Below are positions 11,701-22,957 of a stretch of DNA of 64,000 bases, piece after piece. The DNA is from Leucocoprinus leucothites. Taxonomy: Eukaryota > Basidiomycota > Agaricomycetes > Agaricales > Agaricaceae. How positions within the stretch are numbered: position 1 is the first letter of the stretch; each line of letters opens with the position of its first letter. The position numbers and the translations under genes were made by a program. The stretch spans positions 248,001-312,000 of the forward strand of contig JAACJO010000003.1 in NCBI GenBank assembly GCA_013368445.1. The letters are read 5' to 3'. The notes beneath the pieces were generated by a model. The model was not told where the DNA came from. It saw nothing but the letters and a program-made list of their open reading frames with translations, and did no database searches.

Positions 11701-13149
11701 ACTCCCGTGCAGGATGTGCCCTCACTTTTGGAGCGATATACACCCATGTTTGTTGGACCAGATGTCAGAGAGTCTAGTCAGATGAGAGAGCTGGTGCTGG
11801 GTCTCATTTGGGAGTTTATGGAGGAAAAGGATGAGGGTATCTGCATTGAAGCCATAAAATGCATACAGCATTTCCTCATGTTCGCCCCTGAGCATATTGA
11901 CATTCCTCAGACGGTCAAACTGTTCCTTCAGCATCTTTCCTCTCCCCGTCGTCCACTCAAAATGGCATCAATAAATGCTCTCTATCAGATCTTCCAGAGG
12001 GATGCACTGGCCATGTCCAAGATTGGTGGAGAAGCACTTGTCGAGGAATTATTTGGGATGTTGGATGATGACTACTCATCTGTACAGGGTGTGAGGAACG
12101 TCATTTCGAGCTGGCTCAAACAGACAGTCATATATAACCCTTCAGCCTGGATTGATCTTTGTCAACGGATTATGTCACGGACGATGGCATCTCAGCAGGT
12201 CGTTGATGCTGTGAACTGAGGTGGGCTGAGAGATGATGAGGGAGAGTCGTTGAATGTTGGCAGTGCTGACTCAAGTACTGGTGGCGGTGCCAGGGCGCTT
12301 GGGACATCTCGTTGGAGGACCCAGTTATTTGCACTCCGGTGTTTACAAAGCATTTGCATAATTGTTGCCGGGGATGGAAGGAAGGAGCATTTAGACATGA
12401 TCTTTGCCCGTACTCAAAGCATACCGGTCAAGGGCCTGTTGTTTACATATGTCTCCAATCTGATCAAAATGGCCTTTACAGCGTCCCCTGCGTATGTTAC
12501 GGAAATCAGACTGGAAGGCTTGGTCATCTTGAGAGATATCATTGAGGTGAGTATCTCTGATTTATTGTTCGGTGATGATACCTTGTTCACATGCTGTTGT
12601 GTAGATATTTGCCCTATTGCCGGATCCGCCTATGATGATGCACTACTACTTGAACAACACCAAGCTCTGATAACTGCCGCGCTTATGCCTGCTTTCTCGT
12701 CGGACTCAACCCCAGAGATTCTTTCCTCTGCTGTACACGCCTGTGCGGTATTCATGGGATGCAGTGTTGTCAGAGATGTCGGCAGGATGGGGAGGATTCT
12801 AAAGCTTCTGACTTCCGCGCTCGAACAATCCAAAGGTTTGTATTCCACCATCCCCGATACGGTTCTCAATTCACAATATACCCTAGAGTCTGGCTCGCTC
12901 TCCATCGGTGACACAGGGGAACTCAGCCCCAATGTGTCGGCCATACTCCAAATCTTGACACTCTCGGCATGGGCACAACTCCAATTTTTTGGCTTGAAAC
13001 AAAACTACCTCGAAAAGGTTATTCAACCCTACCTTTCCACACTTTTGTCGCTCTGAATTATGTCATTGCGTGAATACACCAGTATTCGGATCGATTCCGA
13101 GTTCCTTCATGATGCATCGTCTGTTGCAATTGACTCCTGTACTCTCTGA
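8787..13149 (+). pseudogene. HEATR5/Laa1-like HEAT-repeat protein, copy 2 (decayed)
   Basis: It is a paralogue of copy 1 with the same architecture: the early frameshift in exon 1, the same missing middle and the same back-step with a repeated internal block (10,090-10,500 and 10,930-11,290). The 5' third (to about 10,600) is closer to copy 4, while 11,133-12,368 matches copy 1 exactly by eye. The open stretch 12,250-13,056 reads through an intron at about 12,546-12,609 (GTGAGT...TGTAG). TGG of copy 1 (LLW) has become TGA at 13,054-13,056. The remaining reading frame is a C-terminal HEAT fragment of about 300 residues. Whether it is transcribed cannot be told. Confidence 0.8.
11133..12368 (+). 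repeat. Partner of the identical block at 2,538-3,773
   Basis: See 2,538-3,773. The two blocks show no difference that I could find by eye, against several percent divergence on both sides. Confidence 0.75.
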
Positions 13150-13486
13150 CTTGTCGGTTGCCAACATGTTGACTATGGTGTTATGCCTGTAGGGATCGCG
13201 ACGCAGTGCAATTTCGCGGCTCCTCTCTAAACTATATCTATGTGTCATTGAACACTTTGTTAATAGTTTATTGATCTTATACATTTGTGTTTTGACCTGA
13301 GTTGAGGTCCGAGAAGCCCCAAATCGCAATGATGTCGTGTAGCTTGGGCACTCGATTGTTGAACATTGTGCAAGCAACCGGGTCCCATTAAATATCTGGT
13401 CCATGCTGGCATATTCGGGATTAACTCATACACAACGACAAGTTCATTTACACTGACATAAGTTGTAAGGAGGAAAACAAAAACAA

Positions 13487-16036
13487 CTAGGAGGCAGGTC
13501 CTGCGCTCAAGCCCACTTCGGATGGTATTTTGGTGTCATTCTGCCCGTCCTCATTATCAACCATTTCCTTTTTCTGTTCCTCGTCGACCTCATGTCCGCT
13601 TTCATCTCCATGTGGATGCCCAGGCTCACCCCTCTGCTCCAAGTTACTACCATCTTCCTCATCCTTTACATTACTTCCATCCCCCTCCTTCACGTTACTT
13701 CCGTCCTCATCTTCTGCACTACTACTATCCTCATCCTTACTATCCTCATCCTCATCATCGTCCCACATTGTAAACTTCTCCACTTTGTAAAATGCCATCG
13801 CCTCCTCATAGTTGACTGTCCCAAACTGATGAAAATATTGCTTCTCAGTATCAAACTCCCAAAACCAGATCACCGACTTATCCCCGTGACCGAGCTTATA
13901 TAGGCCAGATTTGATGCTGGACCGCTTTTGTCGAGAGATTGTATGGAGGACAGAGGCTGCGCGACTCGAACCCAATTGAGGATGATAGGGCCTGATGACT
14001 CGTGCACTTTCAAGTTTGTCGACCATCTGTTGGTGTTTTAGTTGGTAGCCACGAACTGAGTTGGTGGATAAGCATACTGCGAGGAACGTATCTGGGTCAA
14101 ATTCCGTGTAATCTTCGAGCCGAGAAAATATGGTGAATTCATTGGCTCTAGTAACCCCAGCTCTGCCCAGGCAGAAAACACACGGGCCTGAAAATACCCC
14201 GATCCCCTCCACCATTATAAGAGCAAGCAGGGGCTTATGATGATCAAGCTGCGCAAGTTTCTGCAGTGAGCTCGGTGGAAGGTCCTCCATAAGTGTATGA
14301 AACATCGAATGATTATAAGACAACAAAAACGAGATATCAAGAAAGGTCCGAATCTTGATGTATGAATCCACAAACTCACTCCCTTGAGGCCAAGAGAGCG
14401 AAGCGGAAGAGCTGGCCATACCTGGCCTTAATACAAGTTCTAAAGTACAATGCTGAGTATGCAACATGGTACAGTGAAGGAAGACATACTTGTGCCTTGG
14501 ATTACATAGCTTAATGCATAATGGTGATGTTGCTGAATAAGACGATCGAAGAGGTTCTGGCACATGGCCAGTGTGGTGACACAGAAGGAGGATGAGCGAG
14601 CGGGATCGTGGAGAAAGTCATAGAAGGATTTGTGGCGGAAAGCGAGGGTACCATGAACACGACCGAGGGTCCAACGAAGTGAGGATTCAGGCGTGGATGA
14701 TAAGTTGTGGTCAAAGAATGAGTGTCCGAGATTGATGGTTTTATCAAATGTGGGCAGTGGGTATTCCTGATATTGTATAACAGCTTGAACGTGATGGTAA
14801 ATGCCTTGAAAGTGTCTGTCTGAGATGCCAACCTGGTTACACAGGATAGAAAGGAACCAATCCAAGTCATCATAATCAAGAACCAAATACGAGAACAAGA
14901 GCTGCATAGGCGAGAGAATGTTATCGGGAACACGTTGCAAGATGAGTGTATATAGTGCATCCAGCTCTGCGTATGCCGAAGTCGACTGGCAACCGCGTTT
15001 TGAGATTGGATTGAGTATAGCTTCCAAGATCTCCTCAATCTCTGGATATGAGTGATGGTCGATGAAGCGAAGAACAGTGGCTGGATGAGCGAACAGACCT
15101 GCAGCAGCATCCACAAACACCTGGATTTGCTTAGCTGTGGGCCACGAGGGAGAAAGGTGAAGGAGATTTCGACGTCGAAGTATGTTCTCAAACCCTCTAC
15201 GCAGGTACAGTTCAATCTCCCCATCGGCTTTGCGAGAGATCAGTAAAAGGACAGAATGGCAGTGGGTGGTCTCGGTGAACGATGCGAATGTGGAGACGAT
15301 ATGCGGTTCTTCTCAGCTGAAGACAGCCCAACAAAATGGAGTATACCCAGCTTGAATTGACGATGTGATGATCTTAATGATCTCCATCTGTGCACTTGTG
15401 CTCTGACACTCGTCTAAGCCATCGATGAAAATGGCTCTTCTCTGTATATCCTTTCCTAGCTCTCTCAACTCCTGCAGCAGCTCAACGATGAGGGATCTGA
15501 ACTGAGACGACATTGTTTTCTTAACAAGAGACCTGTCGACGGAAACCTTGTGATTAACGATGTCGCAATAGTCTGGGAGGGTAGTTGAGAGCTGATGCGC
15601 GAGGGTGGGGAAGAAGTGAGTATGGTCCTTGCGCCGGCCGTTAACAGAGAAGAAAAATGCAGCGGCAAGGTGGCCAGACTCCTCCAGGCATTCAGCACAG
15701 GTCTGAGCCACGGCTGATTTTCCAACACCAGCAGGCCCTCTCATCCAGTAGAGCGGTGGGATAGAATCACCTTCGTTGCTAGCAGTGGCCCAGGTTGTGA
15801 TGTCCTCAATGTATTGTTCACGTGTGCCCTCATAGCATCTGGGAGCATAATCTCGTTCTTCAGCATCAACGGATGCCTCTGGGGTAGAGGCTTCGTAGAG
15901 GATGTCGATGCCTAAGCACCAGATTAGTATGATCTGTGTGGTGATAAGGGGATGACTTGCCTGTTGTACTAGATTGATTGTAATTGACTGGTCCGGCATT
16001 TATTACGAAGTCGTGAGCTCCAGGGAGTACAAACAT
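13487..16036 (-). pseudogene. NACHT-domain STAND NTPase, copy 2 (best preserved; one nonsense codon)
   Basis: The chosen start is the ATG at 16,036-16,034 (MFVLPGAHDFVINAG), because this frame joins through a 49-nt GC-AG intron (15,912-15,960) to the NTPase exon. Walker A is the canonical GPAGVGKSA and Walker B is RRAIFIDGLDEC. The frame continues through a helical region, a further intron near 14,426-14,490 (GTATGT...CCAG) and a C-terminal domain, then an acidic Asp/Glu/Ser tail with DGSNV-type repeats ending at TAG 13,489-13,487. I estimate about 800 residues. The only visible lesion is TGA at 15,315-15,313, shortly after Walker B, where copy 1 has CGA (Arg). It may therefore make a truncated P-loop protein, or be a very young pseudogene. 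It converges on HEAT copy 2. Confidence 0.85.
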
Positions 16037-16510
16037 GGCATTGGAGGGATGAAGGATGGAGGAGAGAACAAAGAGCTGTTGAACACAGCATCACAGCTTC
16101 CTCTCGAGTCGACTGTGTGAATATCAGGGAACAGGTGATTGGCCCCCGAAGAATTGTCGTATGGGCATTGGGAAGACATCGAAGTCAACTGCTAGCATGG
16201 ATGAACTCCAGAGCTACATGCATCATTTCTAGGGAAAACTAGAAGACAGATGCCCCGAATCCTCACCCTAGCATATTTTCAGCAGCAGCGTTCATTTCAG
16301 TGCTTTTGCGGATGCGGCTTGCCATTATTTGGCACAGAGCATGATCGCAAGCTGGTCCAAATATTGACCCTAACTCACTTTGATCTTAACGTCGACTTTA
16401 ATTCCAGTCCATTTGACTGGAGAGTCCTCAATCTCCTACCCTTTCTTATGATCACTATTACTTTTTGAACGAATCAATATCACAAATCACTCCTCTACCT
16501 TCAGTCTGAT
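16037..16510. other. Head-to-head intergenic region between units 2 and 3
   Basis: These 474 bp lie between the divergent NACHT copy 2 and HEAT copy 3 starts and are colinear with 22,484-22,957. No coding potential or recognisable element was seen; it is a candidate shared promoter. Confidence 0.55.
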
Positions 16511-19130
16511 ATGTCAGCGCCGGAATATAATGAGCTCGTTGAGGTCCGTTTTCGTATCTCGTTAGCTGAAGAGCTCCTGATTATTTAACTTCCGCAAAGG
16601 CAGAACTCTCTGGAGAGAACAAGGAGGTGTATCTCTTCCGGTGGTTAACCACTACACTGAAATATATCAAGGAATCTCCCATCGTATGTTTGTTTATCTC
16701 CCCATTCCTCCTCTGCTAGCCAGCTCACTTCTGGATCGCGATTGTAACATTAGCCTGACCTCAAAGCTAAGCAATCAGACATAGAGAAGCAGTTGATCAA
16801 GATCGTATCATCTCCTGAGCCATATCCAACACCTGGTTGCGCTTTCCGGAATTTAGTGGGGAAATGTTTAGTGGAGATGTATACGAGAGCAGAGACGAGA
16901 ACAATGTTTGATGTGTTGCAGGCTTTTATGAAAGTCGCTGGGGATTTCAAGGCACCTGCTGACCGAGATGGTAGCAAATTGTAAGTCTCTTCTGCTCGCT
17001 TAAGGTATTGGCTTGATTGATTTATTGGGTGGGTAGAGCTGCACTATCTTGTGTGGGGGGTGTCATGGCTGTGTTCGGCGCAAACGCGAGCCTTTCTATG
17101 TGGTCAGTCTGGGTACTGTGCACTGATACTTGGTGTTTTCTGGGTGTATAGGTGATGTCTTTCATGGCGGAGATTGCGACTGTCACCTTGAAGACTGTGA
17201 AAGCGTCTAGTGTATGTCATCTCATTTCTGCGCCTTTTGCATTGTTCACGGCTTCAGTAATTATTAGTCTACGCTCCTGAGATATCAAGCACTGGTTGCG
17301 CTCGAGAAATCCATCTCGACCGCCAAGCGAGCTATTACAGATGCTACTACGAAGGGTATTCTCAAGCAATGTAGGAACTGTCTTGCGGATAAAGCTCTGC
17401 CGGTTCAGCACGCTGCCGCAAACGTGAGTCAAACATCCTGCTCATTCTATGTGACACGCATATTGAGGATTCTGCAGGTCATAATTGCTATGTATTCGCA
17501 TGACGATGGTGCTCACCCATCAACCAGCGACATTGAAACCATCCTGAACCCATGCGTCAAGAGCCTCGATACGGCTGATCAGCTCACTCGATGTACCCTT
17601 GCCTAGCTCGTCGGTCATCTTCTAGCACCACACAAGTAGAACGCGCCGCTCATGTGCCCCAACCAGTGCAGAAACACAAGGACCGGGAGAATGCTGATGA
17701 CGACGCGATCACTCCATCACAAGCTGCCGAAGTCCAAAAAGCACAGCTCTCGCCAACTGAAATGCTCCTCCTTTCCAACCACTTCAACAAACCTCACCAA
17801 TCTCACGAAATCCGTTCACCCTCGTCACTCTCGATGTCGCGTGCCGTGTTGCCTCTCTACTCAGCAACGCACTCTCCTTCGTGAACGGGTTCACCTCGCA
17901 AAACATGGAAGATCCAGCAGAGCTCCAACAACACCCACTTTCACCTGGTGTCAAATGCGAACGAGAGCTCACCCTTCAAGAACTTGAATCTTTACTTCGT
18001 CAACATGTATACCAATGTTTCTCTGAGCTCGGTTTCAGTTGTATTGCAGAATCGACACAAGCGTCGTTGTTGCAGTTGACCATATTGGTGTTTGCTGGGC
18101 CTGAGGCATACAGGGGCACTGGATTGGCTGTACAGGCTGCGATCGCGGGTTCGGTGGGGACGTTTACATCTGTTTGAGTGACGACAGGTGGGTATGGGTA
18201 CGGTGCAATGAGCAGTGAGGTCGTTGATTTTGGTAGGATTGGTACTAGGGTTAATGGAGGTGTGTAAGGGGGTGGAGTGGGCGCGGCAGAGATTGATTGA
18301 ACAGGGATGATGTTGAGGTCTCAATAGACATTCTGGTATGTGTTCACGCCTGAATTATTTCTGATCCTCTGGCTGACGTGGATGGATTCAAGCTACGGAA
18401 ACCCATCTTGGGCGCATGTGAACATGACCCTTTATCACTCTGCAAAGCCAAGTTTGCGTTGAACGAATACCAGCCCTTTGAGTCTCCCCCACCTGCTACG
18501 TCAGTCACCGACACTGCTATCGAACTCTTTGCGCAACTGCTGCCTTTATGGGATCTATCGTCAACAGTCAATTTCATTCAGTAGGTCTTGGAGTTTGTCA
18601 CGTCACCCAAGTTTGATAAGAGCATCGGCTCCAAGTCTGCTGAAGTCCGTTCTCAAGAGCCAGCATGATCACGCGGCTGAATTTTGTACTAGACACATTG
18701 ATGCCCTCAGCCTGACTACGCCTCGAGCTCATTGCCTGAGAATCTGCTCGCATGTTCTGAAACACTCAACTGGTTCTTCTAGAAGCCCCATTACCCATAA
18801 GCAATCCATTAGGTGCTTTCCACTATTTCCCTCACACTTGAGTATTCAGAGGGTCCACCAGCGGATCGTATTGCCCTGATCAACACTTTCACGACTCTTG
18901 CCATGATTAACGGCTCCATTGAAACAATACAAAGGGAAGATATTTGCTCGGTTACTCCCCTTCTTTATAGCGGTAGGCGTTCATATCATTGAGATACGAC
19001 CATCTTGTTAACATATACTAGATTGTGCCTGGTGATGGCTACTATGCCCACAAGACATTTATTAAAATCTTGGGTTTACCAGTGGCTTTGGACACCTTGA
19101 TCGAGACACAGTGCAATTTCGCGGCTCTTC
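16511..19130 (+). pseudogene. HEATR5/Laa1-like HEAT-repeat protein, copy 3 (strongly truncated)
   Basis: The 5' part up to about 18,180 is nearly the same as copy 1 (for instance the 63-residue stretch at 16,793-16,984 differs from 473-664 at one residue). It has the shared exon-1 frameshift and the internal deletion, but only one copy of the LVTLDV...FAGPEA block. After EHDPLSL (about 18,430) it continues through the SVTDTAIELFAQLLP block, hits TAG at about 18,581, and from about 18,645 passes into sequence absent from the other copies before rejoining the common 3' sequence at about 19,090. The HEAT blocks around CIQHFLMF are missing altogether. Confidence 0.75.
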
Positions 19131-19939
19131 TCTAGACTATGTCTGTGTCATTAAAGATTTTATTAAGGGTCTATTGATCTTGCATATTTGTGTTTTGATC
19201 TGAGTCCGGGTCCGAGAAGCCCAGAATCATAATGATATCATGTATGTAGCCCGGGCACTCGATTGTTGAACGTTGAACGTTGAACTTGGTGGTCGGGCTA
19301 ATAAGGGGTCCTCAGCATGTTCATTGTGAGAAATTCGGTGGCGTTCGGAAACTCGGATGCATGTCACACTCATTATATGTGGTGGTGATTGCTAGCATCT
19401 TTATGCTCTTACTGCAAATGCCACCCACCAATGCCACATTTATGCAAGATAATATAAATTGTGACGGGATCCTCTTGACAGGAATGGTGTGTAGGGAGCT
19501 GTCATTGGCCTGCTATGAAGGAGTCTTTACTGTTGTCGTCATAATGGATGATCAGGGGCAAGAAGGAATAAACAGTATATACCAACACACAGGTGTCCTA
19601 GTGTACTCGAGTCGCAGCCATGTGGGTACTGGGAAAGTACATTCATGTGCTTCAAAAATACAAAATTTAATACTTACACTAACCAAGATCAAGCCTGGAG
19701 CGAGGCCATAAAGGCCTATTCCCATGATATCCATTATTCCAAGGGGTGAAGGTCCTTAGGTGGAGAATCAAAATTTTTGTGCACCAACGAGCTCTCCTCA
19801 TGCTTCGCAGAGTCGGGGACTGGTGTGAGCAACTGGGTCCCATTAAATTTCTGGTCCATGTGGGCGTTTTTGAGAGCAACTCACACACAACAATGACCTT
19901 TTACACTGACATAAGTTGTAGGAAGTAAAACAAAAACAG
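19131..19939. other. Convergent 3' spacer of unit 3, with about 550 bp absent from units 1 and 2
   Basis: After a 7-bp GTTGAAC triplication (about 19,264-19,284), about 550 bp follow that are shared with unit 4 (27,010-27,590) but missing from units 1 and 2, where the flanks are fused. The open frames inside (for example 19,280-19,711) differ between units and do not look like genes. Probably units 1 and 2 share a deletion, or units 3 and 4 an insertion. Confidence 0.5.
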
Positions 19940-22483
19940 TTAGGACGTAGGTCCTGCGCTCAAGCCTATTTCGGATGGTATCTCGGTGTTGTTCTGCCCG
20001 TCCTCATTATCAACCATCTCCTTCTGTTCCTTGTTGGCCTCATCTCCCCATTCGTCTCCGTGTCCATGCCCAGGCTCACCCCTCTACTCCATGTTACTAC
20101 CATCCTCACCCTTTACACTACTTACATCCTCCTCCTCAACGATACTTCCGCCCTCATCTTCCACACTACTACTATCCTCATCCTCATCAACATCCCACAA
20201 TGAAAACTTCTCCGCTTTGTAAAGTGCCATCGCCACCTCATAGTTGACTGTCCGAAACTCATGAAAATACTGTTTCTCAGTATCAAACTCCCAAAAGCAG
20301 ATCACCGACTTATCCCCATGACCAAGTTTATATAGGCCGGATTTGGTGCTAGACTGCTTCAGTCGAGAGATTGTATGGAGGACAGAGGCTGCACGACTCG
20401 AACCAAATCAAGGATGATAGGGCCTGATGACTTGTGCACTTTTGAGTTTGTTGACCATCTGTTGGTGTTTTAGCTGGTAGTCATGAACTGTGTTGGTGGA
20501 TAAGCATACCGCCAGAAACGTATCTGGGTCAAATGCCGTGTAATCTTCGAGCCGAGAAAACCTAGTGCGTTCAATTTTTCTAACAACCCCAATTCTGCCC
20601 AGGCAGAAAGTCTGCCCACCTGAAAATACCCCGATCCCATCCACCATTATAAGGGCAAGCAGGTACTTGCGAGAATCGAGCTCCGCAAGTTTCTGCAGCG
20701 AGCTTGGTGGAAGGTCCATAAATGTACAAAACATTGGATGATCATAAGACAACAAAAACGAGATACGGATAAAGGTCCGAATCTTGATGTATGAATCCAC
20801 AAACTCACTCCCTTGAGGCCAAGGGAGCGAAGCAGAAGAGCTGGCCATACCTGGCCTTGATACAACTTCTAAAGTACAATGTTGAGCATGCAACGCGGTA
20901 CAGTGAAGAAAGATATACTTGTGCCTTGGATTACATAGCCTGATGCATAATGGTGATGTTGCTGAATGAGACAATCGAAGAGGTTCTGGCGCATGGCAAG
21001 TGTGGCGACACAGAAGGAGGATGAGCAAGCGGGATCATGGAGAAAGTCATAGAAGGATTTGTGGCGGAAAGCGAGGGTACCATGAACACGACCGAGGGTC
21101 CAACGAAGTGAGGATTCAGGCGTGGATGATAAGTTGTGGTCAAAGAATCAGTGTTCGAGATTGATGGATTCATCAAAAGTGGGTGGCGGATATTCCTGAT
21201 ATTCTATGACAGCTTGAACGTGGTGGTAAATGCCTTGAAAGTGTCTGTCTGAGATGCCAACCATGTTACACAGGACAGCAAGGGACCAACTCGAGCCATC
21301 ATCATAATCAAGAACCAAAAGCAAGAACAAGAGCTGCATAGACGAGAGAATGTTATTGGGAACATGCTGTAAGATGAATGTGTATAGTGCATCCAGCTCT
21401 GCATATGCCGAAGTCAACTGGCGACCGCATTTTGAGATCAGATTGAGTATAGCTTCCAAGATCTCCTCAATCTCTGGATATGAGTGACAGTCAATGAAGC
21501 AAAGAACAGTGGCTGGGTGGGCGAACAGACCCGCAGCAGCATCCACAAACATCTGGATTTGCTTAGCTGTTGGCCACGAGGAGGAAAGGTGAAGGAGATT
21601 TCGATGTCGAAGTATGTTCTCAAACCCTCCGCGCAGGTACAGTTCAATCTCCCCATCGGCTTTGTGAGAGATCAGTAAAAGGACAGAATGGCAGCAGGTG
21701 GTCTTGGTGAACGATGCGAATGTGGAGACGATATGCGGTTCTTCTCAGCTGAAGACAGCCCAACAAAATGGAGTAGACCCAGCTTGAATTGACGATGTGA
21801 TGATCTTAATGATCTCCATCTGTGCGCTTGTGCTCTGACACTCATCTAAGCCATCGATGAAAATGGCTCTTCTCTGTATATCCTTTCCTAGCTCTCTCAA
21901 CTCCTGCAGCGGCTCAACGATGAGGGATCTGAACTGAGATGACATTGTTTTCTTAACGAGAGACCTGTCGACGGAAACCTTGTGATTAACGATGTTGCAA
22001 TAGTCTGGGAGGGTAGTCGAGAGCTGATGTGCGAGGGTGGGGAAGAAGCAAGTATGGTCCTTGTGCCGGCCATTAACAGAGAAGAAAAATGCAGCGGCAA
22101 GGTGGCCAGACTCCTTCAGGTATTCAGTACAAGTCTGAGCCACAGCTGATTTTCCAACAGCAGCAGGCCCTTTCATCCAGTAGAGCAGTGGGATAGAATC
22201 ATCTTCGTTGCTAGCAGTGGCCCAGGTTGTGATGTCCTTGATGTACTGTTCATGTGTGCCCTCATAGCATCTGGGAGCATAATCGCATTCTTGAGCATCA
22301 ATGGATGCCTCTGGGGTAGAGGCTTCATAGAGGATGTCGATGCCTAAACACTAGATTAGTATGATCTGTGTGGTGATAAGGGGACGACTCACCTGTTGTA
22401 CCAGATTGATTGTAATATTTGCTCTGTGCAATGATTTGTCCGGCATTTATTATGACGTCGTGAGCTCCAGGGAGTATAGACAT
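19940..22483 (-). pseudogene. NACHT-domain STAND NTPase, copy 3 (several nonsense codons)
   Basis: The start ATG is at 22,483-22,481 (MSILPGAHDVIINAG). The 49-nt intron (22,344-22,392) has an ordinary GT-AG border, unlike the GC-AG of copies 1 and 2. Walker A is GPAAVGKSA and Walker B IFIDGLDEC. In-frame stops are TGA at 21,747-21,745 (shared with copy 2), TGA at 21,150-21,148 (TCA in copy 2), TGA at 20,410-20,408 (CAA in copy 2, TAA in copy 1) and TAG at 20,086-20,084, which would remove the last part of the acidic tail. The natural stop position is 19,942-19,940. The gene is inactive in its present form. Confidence 0.85.
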
Positions 22484-22957
22484 GGTGTTGGAGGGATGAA
22501 GGGTGAAGGAGAGAACAAAGAGCTGTCGAACACAACATCACAGCTTCCTCTCGAGTCGAGTGTGTGAATGTCAGGGAACAGGTGATTGGCCCCTGAAGAA
22601 TTGTTGTGTGGCCATTGGGACTCGGAAGACAGCGAAGTCGACTGCCAGCATGAACGGCGCTACCTGCATCATTTCGAAGAAAAGCCAGAAGACAGATACT
22701 CCGAATTTTCACCCTAGCAGATTTTCAGCAGCAGTGCTCATTTCAGTGCTTTTGCAGATGCGGCTTGCCTTTATTTGGCACAGAGCATGAGCGCAAGCTA
22801 GTCCAAATATTGATCCTGACTTCACTTTGATCCTAACGTTGACTTTAATTCCAATCTATTTGACTGGAAAGCCCCCAATCTCCTACCCTTTCTTATGATC
22901 ACGATTACTTCTTGAACGAATTGATATCACCGATTATCCCTCTAACTTCAGCCTGGG
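22484..22957. other. Head-to-head intergenic region between units 3 and 4
   Basis: These 474 bp lie between divergent NACHT copy 3 and HEAT copy 4, colinear with 16,037-16,510. No gene was seen; it is a candidate bidirectional promoter. Confidence 0.55.

Noticed and set aside
19280..19711. 143-codon open frame in the spacer of unit 3
   Set aside because: The homologous spacer of unit 4 does not keep the frame, and there is no domain.
22326..22350. TAG near the start of NACHT copy 3 (TGG in copies 1 and 2) as an inactivating stop
   Set aside because: The position lies within the 49-nt intron 22,344-22,392, so it does not affect the protein.
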